Assembly: GCA_034509495.1 (NCBI GenBank)
Contig: CM067507.1
Location: 30,984,526 to 31,048,525, forward strand
Source: Acestrorhynchus altus
Lineage: Eukaryota; Chordata; Actinopteri; Characiformes; Acestrorhynchidae
DNA length: 64,000 bases
Direction of reading: 5' to 3'
The notes below the pieces were generated by a model. It was given only the letters and a program-made list of their open reading frames with translations. It did no database searches and had not been told where the DNA came from. Shown here in pieces: positions 11,571-22,095 of the stretch. How positions within the stretch are numbered: position 1 is the first letter of the stretch; each line of letters starts with the position of its first letter. The position numbers and the translations under genes are program-made.

Positions 11571-11952
11571 ATCCATCCACCCATCCATCCATCCTTTCAC
11601 CCCTCCATCCAACCAATTGTATGTCCATTCAACTCATCCATACAGCTGTCCATCTCTCCATCCATCCACCCCTGCATCCAACATCCCGTCCATCTATGTG
11701 TCCATCCATCCAACTCATCTATCCATCTGTCCATCTCTCCACTCATCCCTCCATCCAACCATCAATCTAACCATCCGTCCAACCCATTTCAACTCCTTCC
11801 TCCAGCCATTCACCTGTCAATCCCCCCACCCACCCGACCATCCAGTCATCCTTCTGCCCTTTCAACTCATCCAGCCACCTCTCTCCATCTGTCCATCCAC
11901 CCGCTCGTCCATCTCCGTCCAACCGCCCATCCATCTACCCCTCCAGCCAACC
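11571..11952 (+). repeat. Degenerate CATC/CCAT array
   Basis: About 380 bases of CCATC-, CATCCAAC- and TCATCCAT-type words, strongly diverged. It explains the 219-codon plus-strand frame at 11431-12090, which is rich in His, Pro, Ser and Ile. That frame is a by-product of a repeat whose unit changes frame without stops, not a gene. Confidence 0.9.
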
Positions 11953-12356
11953 AGGAAGACAGTGCAGACTGTTGGTAACTCTTTGTGGAGAGATTCTATG
12001 AAAACATGTTCAGGTTTTATCTTCAGCACCACTAGGAAAAACAGAAAGACAGACCGAGGCCCTGAAAGATTCAGAGCCGCGATGAAGTAAAACGACCACC
12101 AAAAGTTCAAAATGGACACACGCTCCTGATGGCTGCTCTGGTGCTGAAGTTTGGGAGGGGGCTTGATGCCTCCATTCAATATTCAAATCACTGCCAATAA
12201 ACAGATAAACCTCCCTGAAACATTTTGATGGGGTGAGCAGGAAAGAGGCAAGGCCAGTGATTAAGGGCACTTGTGGAGAAAGTCCACGATCAATTAAAAG
12301 TAATGAAGACACACAAAGGCCCACACACACAAATACCCTCACCTTTTACACACTCA

Positions 12357-12364
<8 letters not shown>

Positions 12365-12446
<82 letters not shown>
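12365..12446 (+). repeat. Compound (CT)n(CA)n microsatellite
   Basis: About 12 CT units pass into about 29 CA units. Overlapping frames on both strands encode only Ser-Leu, His-Thr, Val-Cys or Arg-Glu runs. Confidence 0.97.
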
Positions 12447-12449
<3 letters not shown>

Positions 12450-12451
<2 letters not shown>

Positions 12452-12788
12452 AGGAGACGCCAGTGCCCCCAATAAGCAGGAGCATCCTCTTCCCAATCTC
12501 ACCCCTCCAGAAAAGGAGGCAGCGGTGTTTCTAGGCAACACTGGATTAAGCATGCTGAGATGGGCATGGGAAGAGTGGAGGGGTGGGTGGGGGGCGGACT
12601 GCACACCGATGGCTGGGCTGATGGGGGGGTTACTGCATTGTGATAGAGCCAGGAATACAAATCAGATGAAAAATGAGAAACTGCAGGGACGAGTGTGAAA
12701 ATAAACTAGACAGAAAACATCACAGTACCCTGAACACTCGCAGAAACCAGTGACTACACTCCTGAAATCAAATGTGGAGACCCCAAAA
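12450..12788. other. Non-coding, no gene recognised
   Basis: G-rich patch GGGTGGGTGGGGGGCGG near 12582-12597; otherwise nothing seen. Confidence 0.5.
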
Positions 12789-13205
12789 ATGAATTCAGCT
12801 TCTTTAAGCCTCACCCATTGCTGACACATATGTGCAAATGCACACACACGCAGCTTGTGTAGTCCCTGAAGAAAGTACTGCCAACTGAATAGAACTCTTT
12901 GGAGCAGATAAACATGAACCTACTGCTCCATGCTTAATGCCTGGCAAGAGCCAGGGGGCTATATACTGCAGCCGCCCCCCTCCACCCAATGCTCCATCCA
13001 GTACTGGTGGGATGAAGTAGGAAGTTGGGGATGAGGTGAAGTAGAGATGACCTCAGGAGGAGATGACCCCTGACCTCACTAATGCTCTTTTTGCTGAATG
13101 TAATCAAATCCTATCAGCAATGCAGCAAAAGGTAGAAGCAATGGTTTCTCCAAAAAAGCAGAATAAAGTTTCCTCAATACCCTTGATTTCAGAAGAGCAC
13201 AACCA
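12789..13205 (-). repeat. Dispersed repeat R1, near-complete copy
   Basis: R1 is a non-coding repeat present at least seven times here. Hallmarks in this minus copy are CCCATTGCTGACACATATGT, CACGCAGCTTGTGTAGTCCC, CTTAATGCCTGGCAAGAGCC, CTCACTAATGCTC and CCCTTGATTTC. I recall it as very common in otophysan fishes and suspect a non-autonomous DNA transposon, because full copies end near TACAC-type termini. No open frame is conserved between copies. Confidence 0.7.
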
Positions 13206-13444
13206 GTGAAAATACTCAAATTGTTGTGTGTTCCTTTGAAAGGTGTAATATTTTACACTAAATTAATGCCTGCTTGCCAGCAAACCAGAAAACAAAAACT
13301 CTCAGGATATTGTCTAAGTTTAGCAGGGATAAGGAGCTTTGTTTACAATAGTGATCATTTTGAAAATATGAAGCCCAAATGACATTCATTCTATCATTTC
13401 CCCCAAAATAATAAGGAAACAACACAATTAAATGTGTTGCACAA

Positions 13445-13525
13445 GCCCTGAATCAGAATTTCTCAACCTAAGGGCCAAGGAGAACCAGCAGGCACTCTCT
13501 AGTGATCCCCTAGACCACCCAGAAT
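13445..13525 (+). repeat. Short dispersed repeat fragment
   Basis: TTTCTCAACCTAAGGGCCA, then CACTCTCTAGTGATCC, parallels 38589-38645 (TTTCTCAACCTATGGGCCA, then TACTCTCTAGTGGTCC). It is therefore a repeat of unknown class. Confidence 0.6.
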
Positions 13526-13784
13526 GGGAGACAGTTGTCCATACTGGGCTGGTAACAGCACATTAAATAACAAAAGTCTAAATGAAAAAAAAAAGAGATC
13601 AAATGTATTAAATCTATAAACGTTACACAAACATTCACAGAAATGTTCATAGTAATGACCCTAATTTAAAAACAAGTCTTTTTTATAGACTCTGGTGTTG
13701 TGAAGTTGTAGATCATATCTAAAACAAGTAATATACAGTGCAAAAAACACCTGCACACATCTAATTACAGATAACGGTGGAACT
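13526..13784. other. Non-coding, AT-rich
   Basis: Nothing recognised. Confidence 0.5.
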
Positions 13785-13985
13785 GGTGGGCAGCCCTGGC
13801 CTGTTGGTTAAGGATCCCATCTTGTGACTGAAAGGTTGCCGGTTTGTTTACATGACTGAAGTGCCCTTGAGGCTGCTCCCCAGGTATATGGATAGGGCTG
13901 CCCACTGCTCTGGGCCTGTGTGCTCACTGCCCCCTAGTGTGCATTTTCACTTGTGTAGATGGGTTAAATGTGGATGACAAATTTC
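13785..13985 (+). mobile_element. tRNA-derived SINE (family A), decayed
   Basis: Shares with the 5203 copy GGGCAGC, TGGCCTGTTGGTTAAGG, CTTGTGACTGAAAGGTTGC and a 3' part with CTGCCCACTGCTCTGGGCC and GATGGGTTAAATG. The B box is broken: after CCGGTTTG about 15 bases are missing. This copy keeps more of the tail than the other two. Confidence 0.7.
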
Positions 13986-14184
13986 CGTGTGTGCAGCACA
14001 GTGGTTCTATTTGCACAGTCACATTTACGTTTGCATTTGATAAATCTCACCATCGAACCGATAGTACTATGCTGTAATTCACACACATTCATGCAGCCTC
14101 ACACTACTGCGTTACATACAACGTATTACATGTGTTCTGTCCAGGGTGCACATATTTCCTCATATGCATGTAAATGAAATAACC

Positions 14185-14188
<4 letters not shown>

Positions 14189-14250
<62 letters not shown>
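14189..14250 (+). repeat. (GT)n microsatellite
   Basis: About 31 uninterrupted GT units. Confidence 0.98.
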
Positions 14251-14251
<1 letters not shown>

Positions 14252-15788
14252 CATCCATTCGTTTCAAATTCGATCACATGCTCACGCCAAACGTTCTGCA
14301 TGGCTCCAGTCAGCAGTAAAGTCTCGACAGCGGTTTCGACAAAGAAGCATGAAAACAAGACACACTAAACAGGAGGAAAGAAAGAAAAGAAGGTGGAACA
14401 ACAACAAAACAACAACGGCTCAGACTCATTTGACTCGTCTTTGCTTCCACACAGTGTAATTGCTATACTCCTGTGGATGTGCATAATTCCGAGCCAACAC
14501 ACTTCCAAACAAAACACACACAAAAACCACAAATTAACATGGAGGAATTGGAAATTATGCTAATTCCTTAATGGTACTCGTGTGCATCTTCAGGTTGAGC
14601 CGTTTGCACACGGGGTGGGGAAAAGCACCAGATAACACTAGCAGTGTTAGAACACTAATGCTTCAGCTCGGAAAAAATCACGCCGTCAAAACCCCTCCAG
14701 ACACGAATGACACAAACTCCAGGCCTCCTCGCCGCACACTTAAGATCATTTTACGGTTACCATGGCAAAAATGCTAATGAGGTGCTTTAAAGCAGCGTGA
14801 AGTGAAATGAGAAAGGCCTCTCGGGCTATATATATGCTAATCACAAACCCGGAAGCACAACAGCTACATACGAAGAGATGGGCCGAAAAAAACTTTGCAA
14901 AGACACGTTTTTTTTGTTTTTTTTTCTCTTTCACGCTCGTTTTCTTTTTTTTTCTTTTTTTTTTTCTGCCGAGTGACATTTCTTTGTGTGACATTATTTT
15001 GTGTGTAGCATCACTCCCTTCCCCCAGCCCTCAAAACCCACTCTTATGACTCAATCAACTGATCTGCAGCCTCTGAAACGTGTGATTTGTCTTCATCCAA
15101 AAAGAAAGCAAAGAAGATAAGAACGGAATATTAAATATTCAATCTTCCAGTACGCCTGCGAATGCACATGACTGGCCAAAGACGCACTCGGCCTTTCCGA
15201 GTACACTGGACGCATTTTTATTGCAATCCTCACAATCGGCGCTCACTGCGGGGAAAAATGATGAGCATTTTGGCACATAAGCGCTCAAGCATAGCACTAA
15301 GACACCTACAAACACTGCTCTGCAGAGGCATGGAAGGGTCATTTCCCTGACAATATTCCCCCAGATGAGGCAAAAAACGCTTCGCTGAGGAGCTGAGCTC
15401 ATTTCAAGATAATTGCTCCTCTCTTCCCTCAAGTCTTATCAAGACGTGGCGAGAGAGAACGAGGGGAAAAAAAAAAAACAGAGCACATTTTGTGGAAAAA
15501 TATTCAGAGTGCTTTGTGATCCCAAAGCATTTGTGCAATCAATAGTTGGGTCATTACAGTAGACAAAGAAGTGCTGTTTCACCAAAAGCAATGCTGCGCG
15601 TCCTCGGGATTGATCAAAGAAATCTAAATCCAGTTAGGGTTCGCTTTGGGAGTCAAACTGAATGAGAGAGGAATTAAGACGAGCCCAAATGCATTAACAG
15701 CCTGTTGGAGCTAAAACAATAGTTGGTTCATCGCAAAAAGTGGAAGCACGTGAGTTTGAAACCACCTGATCGCATGTAAGTGGGACTT
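14251..15788. other. Non-coding, largely unique
   Basis: Contains T-rich runs at 14908-14967 (several T8-T11 blocks) and an A12 run near 15467. The stretch 14500-14580 is rich in TAAT motifs (AATTATGCTAATTCCTTAAT) and looks free of repeats, so it might be a conserved regulatory element; this is a guess. No gene recognised. Confidence 0.45.
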
Positions 15789-16310
15789 AAAACCACCTCA
15801 TTGTCTCTTTATTCGCTGCTCATTTTATCGGCTCCACTGACCAAACAGGAGCACTTTGTAGTTCTACGAATGGTACAAGCGGATCAGGCACAGCAGTGCT
15901 GCTGTAGTGTTTAAACCCCTCAGTGTCACTGCTGGACGGAGAACGGGCCACCACCCGGAAATATCCAGCCAACAGCATTGATGTATTAAGTTCCCGTCTC
16001 TGACTTTACATCTACAAGGTGGAGCAACTAGGTAGGAATGTCTAATGGAGTGGGCAGTAGACTGATAGTGTTTAGAAACTCCAGCAGCACTTCTGTGTCT
16101 GATTCGCTCATACCTGTGCGACACACACTACCCACTTAATACCTGCTGAGGTACCATTGAGAAACTTGATAAAAAGAACCTAACAATGTGTGCAGAGAAA
16201 CAGATGTACCACAGACTGCAATTATAGAACGACAAAGTATGATGGGAGGAGCTGATGAATTGACAGTGAATGTAGAAACAATGGCAAAGTGGTTTTAAAG
16301 TTTTGGCTGC
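15789..16310. mobile_element. Palindromic non-autonomous DNA transposon
   Basis: The two ends are inverted copies. The left side reads AAAACCACCTC, then TTATCGGCTCC, then AGCACTTTGTAGTTCTAC. The right side, reverse-complemented, reads AAAACCACTTTG, then TCATCAGCTCC, then ATACTTTGTCGTTCTAT. Between them are blocks I recall as standard for this teleost repeat, such as CAGTGTCACTGCTGG, ATATCCAGCCAACAG and TCTGACTTTACATCTACAAG. No protein frame is conserved. The superfamily is not determined. Confidence 0.75.
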
Positions 16311-16933
16311 TTGGTGCATGTGGCCATGGCTTCGCCTCGAAAATACTAAACTGTCCTGACTAGACAGCACCACGCCTGCTTGACAAACTCAAGATCGCTG
16401 CAAGCGCTTAGACATTTAAAAGGTCAAGAGGGAAGAGGGAAGCCGAAACAAAGTGAGTTTTGATTCTGCACACTGGAGATCCATGCAGAACCTCTGAACT
16501 CCACACTTAAGCGAGGATCCAGATGTTAGGAAACTAGGAAACTGCGACGGCGTGTTTAATCGCAGCATCCTGAGCGTCAACCTTATTTCATTGGGGAGAC
16601 AAAGAGGTCTAAGAAGTCAGAATGTGCACCAGAGTACGGATGGGGGGAAGCAGAACGTCGGGCAGATGGAGAAAACACAACAGCCCGGAGAGGGATGGTT
16701 AAAGAGCATGAGGACTAGGGCAGAGTTACCAGCTAGAATGACAGCAGAGCTGAGAGCAAGTGTGAGTCACCAGTTAAACACTCCTTTCTACTTCTTAGAA
16801 CACTGTGAAACAACAACTGAGGACCAATCTGAACTTCTACTGAACCTGTGAGCATACAGTCATGATAATTATGTTATTAACTTAAAAATGGTACAATATA
16901 TGACGATACTGCTTGTTTATTCTGATATCACCT
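16311..16933. other. Non-coding, no gene recognised
   Basis: A 99-codon frame at 16552-16851 is open but has no motif, no polypyrimidine/AG context and no homologue I know. Confidence 0.5.
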
Positions 16934-16950
16934 TTTATTTATGTATGTAT

Positions 16951-16985
<35 letters not shown>

Positions 16986-17031
16986 TGTATTTATTTATGT
17001 ATTTATTTATTTATTTATTTATGTATTGTGA
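16934..17031 (+). repeat. (TTTA)n tetranucleotide array
   Basis: About 24 units of ATTT/TTTA with TATG variants in places. Confidence 0.95.
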
Positions 17032-20000
17032 GGAGAGCACATTAACATGAATAAGCTGGTTTGTCCTTATCTTTGTTTCATTTGTTTGTAAAATTAACAT
17101 TTTGTAATTATAATTATATTGGTGATTATATAAGTGAATAAGTGACATAAAATGGTCTTAAAATGACAATATTATCATGTATCTAAATTATTTTTGGGAT
17201 AATATTTTGTGCAAAGTTGATCATGACAGGACTACAAACCATACCATATACAACTGATAGACCAAAACTAGCCAAATGTAGTGATGAGCAAATGTAGCCC
17301 AAGGACCCTTCTACTGTATTACCCTGTATATTGTGATGTGTGTGTCCAGCCAGGGAACTGATCCCAAGTCTGCCGGGGGGAAATGTCTGTGATGCTTACA
17401 AACCATAATACTGCAGAATTAAAAACGACTATATCTATAGAAAAGTGCATACTATAAAAGTAAAAACAATGTAAATAAACAGACCCTCTACCAACTTACC
17501 GTTCACTTGTCTGAAACTGGCAATGGCAAAGTTGGAAAGTGATTGGTCACATATCACCAAGGAACTTCCTAAAACCTCATGCTAAATTATTTTTAGTTGG
17601 GATTGATTTCCAATAACAATAATCCCAAATTTGATTTCTCGCAGCACAGCATAAACCCAGCTGGGAAGCACTGAAGTGACTGCTCAGAGCAAGAGGTATC
17701 AGAAGATCCACATTCCACCCAGAGTTACATGGACAGTGCTGACAGAACGTGTCTCAGGCTGGGTAACTCCGGTCTGAAATAAGTCTGGCTCCTGATGTGA
17801 CGATTCTATTGACCGCCATTGTAGAGGTCAGGCAGTATGGTCAGTCGTGTTTGAGCAGCCAATAAACCTTATGTCAATGTCACTTATCTCAGCTCATTCT
17901 TTGAGAAACCAGTAAAGAGCCGGTAACAGGTTTCCAGGAGAGAAACGGACTGGAAAAATGAACTGGGTTGGACGGTTAAAATGAACTCATCCACTGGAAA
18001 AGCAATGAAGAGATGGTGGAGAGGTAGGGTTATATTACAGTACGCTCTCCACTGACTGGTGGCACATCACTGGACGGCCATCCATCCAGGATGGTGGCAC
18101 AGATCAGCACTTTGCTCTGCAGAAAGTAAATTACGGTGGATAAATAGAATCAGTTTGGAGTTCAGGAGGTGACTCCTGCCCTCAGGTGCAGGGCGCATAG
18201 CGGAGGAGATAGAACAGTCCACATCTTCTCTTTAAGGTTGAGGGAGTGCACTCAGAGCTGGCAGTCAGTGAATTATGCTTGCTTGGGCTGGTTATGGCCT
18301 ACATTATGGCTTAAATGATGTGGAACTTCAGAGGCGGCAGGCGATGCTCATGTTAAGAGAAGGGCAGTTTAGTGGAAAGTCGGCGGGTATTTTTATGGTG
18401 AAAACAAAGCGAGCTGACTCACTCAAGCTGCACACACGGATAGGATGACCAAGGATCTTCCCTACAGAGGCCTTCCGTCCTTTGGCTATCAATCAGGCTG
18501 AATCGAAGAGTGGTGCATGCTGCATTCACATATTTGTTTAAAAAAAAAAACAAGTTAGATCGAAAAATCTACATGAATTAGAGTGATGGAGAGACAAAGA
18601 GAGAAGGAGAGAGAGAGAGTTATTCCTGGAGAGCCAGTAAATCCAATTAGGTGCTCCAGAGCACACCTCCAATCAAGTTGTCACTGGACAGGGGGATATC
18701 AATCTATACCAGCGGGAAGACTCTACATGAATTCAGTAGACACAGATTTTAACCCCTCAAATTTGAGTGTGTGTCTGATTTACAATAGAAATAAATATAT
18801 TCAAAAAATTATTCTTTTATTTCTGCAAAAATAAACTGTAGAAGTACAAGTAAATACAGCTGCACAATTAGATCAGAACATATTGGCATCGTCAGATAAT
18901 CGCTTAAAAAGCTGATTGGCATCAGATAGATTTATAAAACTGATCCATATTTAAACCAGTGTTTGGTTTGGAAAACTTCATAGTACAGCTCAGCCATTCG
19001 GGGTGAGCATACCCTTGGGTAACATGACCTCAAATTAATATCACGATTAATAGAACATTGCACCTTGATTGCAATAAAGAGGCAATTAATTTAACGAATT
19101 AAGTACAAGCTGCTGAAGTTTCTTGGTTGGTTCAGTGTCTGAGTTCTCTTTCATATTGCTTCCATGATAAACTGCCCAGCACCTCAGCAAAGGGTTGGGT
19201 CACAGGCTGAGAATTCCCATTCCAGTGAATCCCTACACGCAAAAAAACAACTTTTCCACCCAGTTCAGATGATAAATCATGAATAGAAATGTAGAATCAG
19301 CACATCCAAAACACAAGGCATCAATGAAATGCAGTGAAGCGTGAGTGACCAACAATTATCACCACTGTTTTGGTATGTCCAGCAATGCAGCTGAAGAAAA
19401 GACAAAACCGCTACAGCCTCTGCACGAAGATCCCCAACACAGTACAATCCCTACACTTCAAACTTCACTGAGGTTCATAAAGATAATAGAGTAACACAGA
19501 TATACAGTAATAAAAGTCCTCTGCACTGTAACTATGACTATAAAGAATAGCCTGTACACTGTAACTCGGCCTGGGCAAGCTGACCGTTTGATTGCTTCAC
19601 CCACAGTAATTCTAGAAGAGGTGAAATAAAGTGGTCTCCTGCAGCATCGAGAGGTGATCAATTGTTGCAAGTGCTTAGTGTCTGTATGTGCAATGGGGGG
19701 CTTTCAAAAGGTAAATAGACTGAATAATTTCTAAGCCAATTACCAAGACAGTGGAAAAGGCCCAGGCGACAGTGGACGTTGACAAATGACGACAGCCGTT
19801 CAATTTTCCCAGCAAACCAGCCGCCATACCTGACACTGAGACAATAAGAAAGCCTAATGGGTATTTATACTGGCCCCTGCCAGACACCTGCCATTTATTT
19901 CAAAGGCTCTTTACTGGTCAAAATTGATTCTCCTGGGCCCACTGAAATTAGCCTGTTTGCCGCTTCATGTGGCAGGCTCGATTTTTTTTTTTTTTTGGGG

Positions 20001-20150
20001 GCCTCTCCCCTGGCCGATAGGGAGGGGAGAGAGGATAAAAGAGAATAATGTAAAAAGAACAGAAAGATGGGGGAGGCAGGGAGCAAGGGGCTAAACGAGC
20101 AGGAATGTGATTTTTATTTATTTATTTTTTTATATATTTATTCATTTATG
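17032..20150. other. Non-coding, largely unique
   Basis: The longest repeat-poor stretch of the window. An A10 run lies at 18541-18550 and a T14 run near 19982-19996. The segment 19845-19980 is balanced in composition and free of simple repeats. Near 17498 a minus-strand donor-like word (GGTAAGTTGG) occurs, but the sequence upstream has stops in two frames. No gene is recognised. Confidence 0.45.
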
Positions 20151-20298
20151 TGGGCTGAACAATATATTAACAATCTTTAATCCAACATGTCACAAAATTA
20201 GTAATGCTCTCTGTGACACTGCATATCCAGTGACGTGACTACTGCACATATCTCCACTGTGATAACGCTGACATTGTATATTGTCCAGCTGTCATATA
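20151..20298. mobile_element. hAT-like MITE remnant (tentative)
   Basis: The left edge GGGCTGAACAATATATT and the right edge (reverse-complemented GACAGCTGGACAATATACA) form an imperfect inverted pair of the type 'agggctgnacnatat' common in teleost hAT-like MITEs. It has no coding capacity. Flanking duplication is not clear. Confidence 0.35.
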
Positions 20299-20308
20299 TA
20301 TACACACT

Positions 20309-20492
20309 TAAAAATGATGATTTTTAAAGGGTTCTGTAGTGAAGAACGTGGTTCCATAAAACCATGGACACTCAAAGATCCCTTTACATTCATAAAGGGT
20401 TCTTAGCATCAGGAAAGGGTTCTTCAGACTGATTGACAAATGTGCTGTAGAGGATTCTATATAGAACCCTTTTGAAGAGCTTTTATAAGACT
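20309..20492 (+). mobile_element. Dispersed MITE-like repeat (AGAACC family)
   Basis: Contains ACACTTAAAAATGATG at the start, AAAGGGTTCT words at four places, GTTCCATAAAACCATGG, and TTCTATATAGAACCCTTTT, itself nearly palindromic (AGAACC/GGTTCT). A minus-strand relative lies at 38976-39166, ending in ATATTTAAGTGTGTATA, the complement of the start seen here. The superfamily is unknown. Confidence 0.6.
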
Positions 20493-20499
20493 ACTATTG

Positions 20500-21312
20500 G
20501 TGTGACATCGTCAAATGACACCACCGTTTCCGTGTTTCCCCTTCGTGTTGTTAATGTGCACTGTGGTTTATCGTGGGCCTGCAAACCGAATGGTGGCTTT
20601 TCCCTGTCAATTCCACAGTGTCGAGTGGTTCACAGTTAAATAAGGCGCAATGTGTGTGTGTGAGTGAGACTGTGTGAGAGTGACAGAGCGAGAGAGTGAG
20701 AGTGAGAGAAAGAAACAAACAAACAATCAAGCGAACAAACATCTAAAAACATCTACCATAGCTTTGCATAGTTCAAGGGGGGGCGAGAAGAGAAATACAG
20801 GACCCCCGGTTTCAGCTTCTCCAGGGATCACAGCAGAGAAGGCAAACGGAACAGGCCAGTCACACCACATTGACCAGGGATAGACTGCTCCAGTCCCTGC
20901 TCCCTCTCCACTCTCAAACAGCCCCTCCACTGGGACAACAGCTGCTGTGGAAAATGAGAGTATTTAACGCATCATTATGGCCCCACCATGAGAAGACCAC
21001 CAGGGAGAAGGAGAGAGGGAGAGACAGAGAAAGGGAGAGAGAACATAGGGACATAAGGCAGAAGGAGGGGGAAAAGACAGGTATGAAGATAAACTGCTTC
21101 ATAAGGAAACAGCTTTAAGTGTTTAGTGTGAGTCAATAAATTCAGCTTTTCATGAAGTACAGCTTTTTAAACCACGTAGGAAACATACAAGGACTGAATC
21201 AGTCTCACACTGAGGCCCGATGGATTCCTCAGTATCTCTGCGAGTCCTGCTCATAAACAACTGAGTCATACTTGGTCACTTGGTACATATGGTTTCAAGG
21301 TCAAATGCAATT
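20500..21312. other. Non-coding with GA-rich patches
   Basis: GA-rich segments at 20673-20715 and 21005-21045 account for Arg-Glu-rich frames. No gene recognised. Confidence 0.55.
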
Positions 21313-21314
21313 AC

Positions 21315-21386
<72 letters not shown>

Positions 21387-21408
21387 TAATACAAAAAATA
21401 AATAAATA

Positions 21409-21459
<51 letters not shown>
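21313..21459 (+). repeat. (AAT)n trinucleotide array
   Basis: About 147 bases of AAT units with an interruption (ACAAAAAATAAATAAATAAATAA-like, near 21390-21410). The poly-Leu and poly-Ile frames on the minus strand are translations of this array. Confidence 0.97.
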
Positions 21460-21461
<2 letters not shown>

Positions 21462-21982
21462 ACATGTTTCATGGTACACATGAATTGAACCCCAGATGGG
21501 AGAAAGTATCTGCTCATTCAAAATATTTGATAAAAATCAGGCACTAAAAAATCAGTTGTAATTATAGGATTCATTTCCATAATTACAAAATATTGCCAAA
21601 AAATTCCAAATACTATATGACAGCGATAGCCTACCTCCCTACTAAAGTAGCCAATATCAAGAATCGATCTACAGCAAGTGCTAAGGGTCTGTATATGCAA
21701 TAGCGGTTTCAAAAGACAAACACACTGAATCATTTCTAAATCACTCATGAAGAATATGGTTTATCTGTGGTCTCCTGGTGGGCATTATTACAGCAGTACG
21801 AGGTCTAATGGAAAAAGAACCATCAATACTGAGTGAACGGTTACGGATATTTCCAAGATCTTGCTCCCACAACACGGCGAGTTTCAACCCATCATTAAAT
21901 CTGACAGCTGAAAGCTCCTGTTCCTCTACAAGCACTCCACAGCGCCTAGTAAACAGGGGAGGTGAGAGATCATGTCATTCCC
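21460..21982. other. Non-coding, no gene recognised
   Basis: Nothing seen. The words ATCTACAGCAAGTGCTAAGGGTCTGTA-like (21667-21695) and the matching words near 19668-19690 (AAGTGCTTAGTGTCTGTATGTGCAATG-like) suggest a small shared repeat, followed in both by TTTCAAAAG and AATAGACTGAAT/ACACTGAAT. Confidence 0.45.

Positions 21983-22095
<113 letters not shown>

Noticed and set aside
11431..12090. 219-codon plus-strand frame
   Set aside because: It is a CATC/CCAT array read through without stops; composition is His, Pro, Ser and Ile only in the array.
17498..17560. Minus-strand GGTAAGTTGG donor after a possible exon
   Set aside because: The candidate acceptor is weak, stops occur in two of three frames and there is no recognised peptide.
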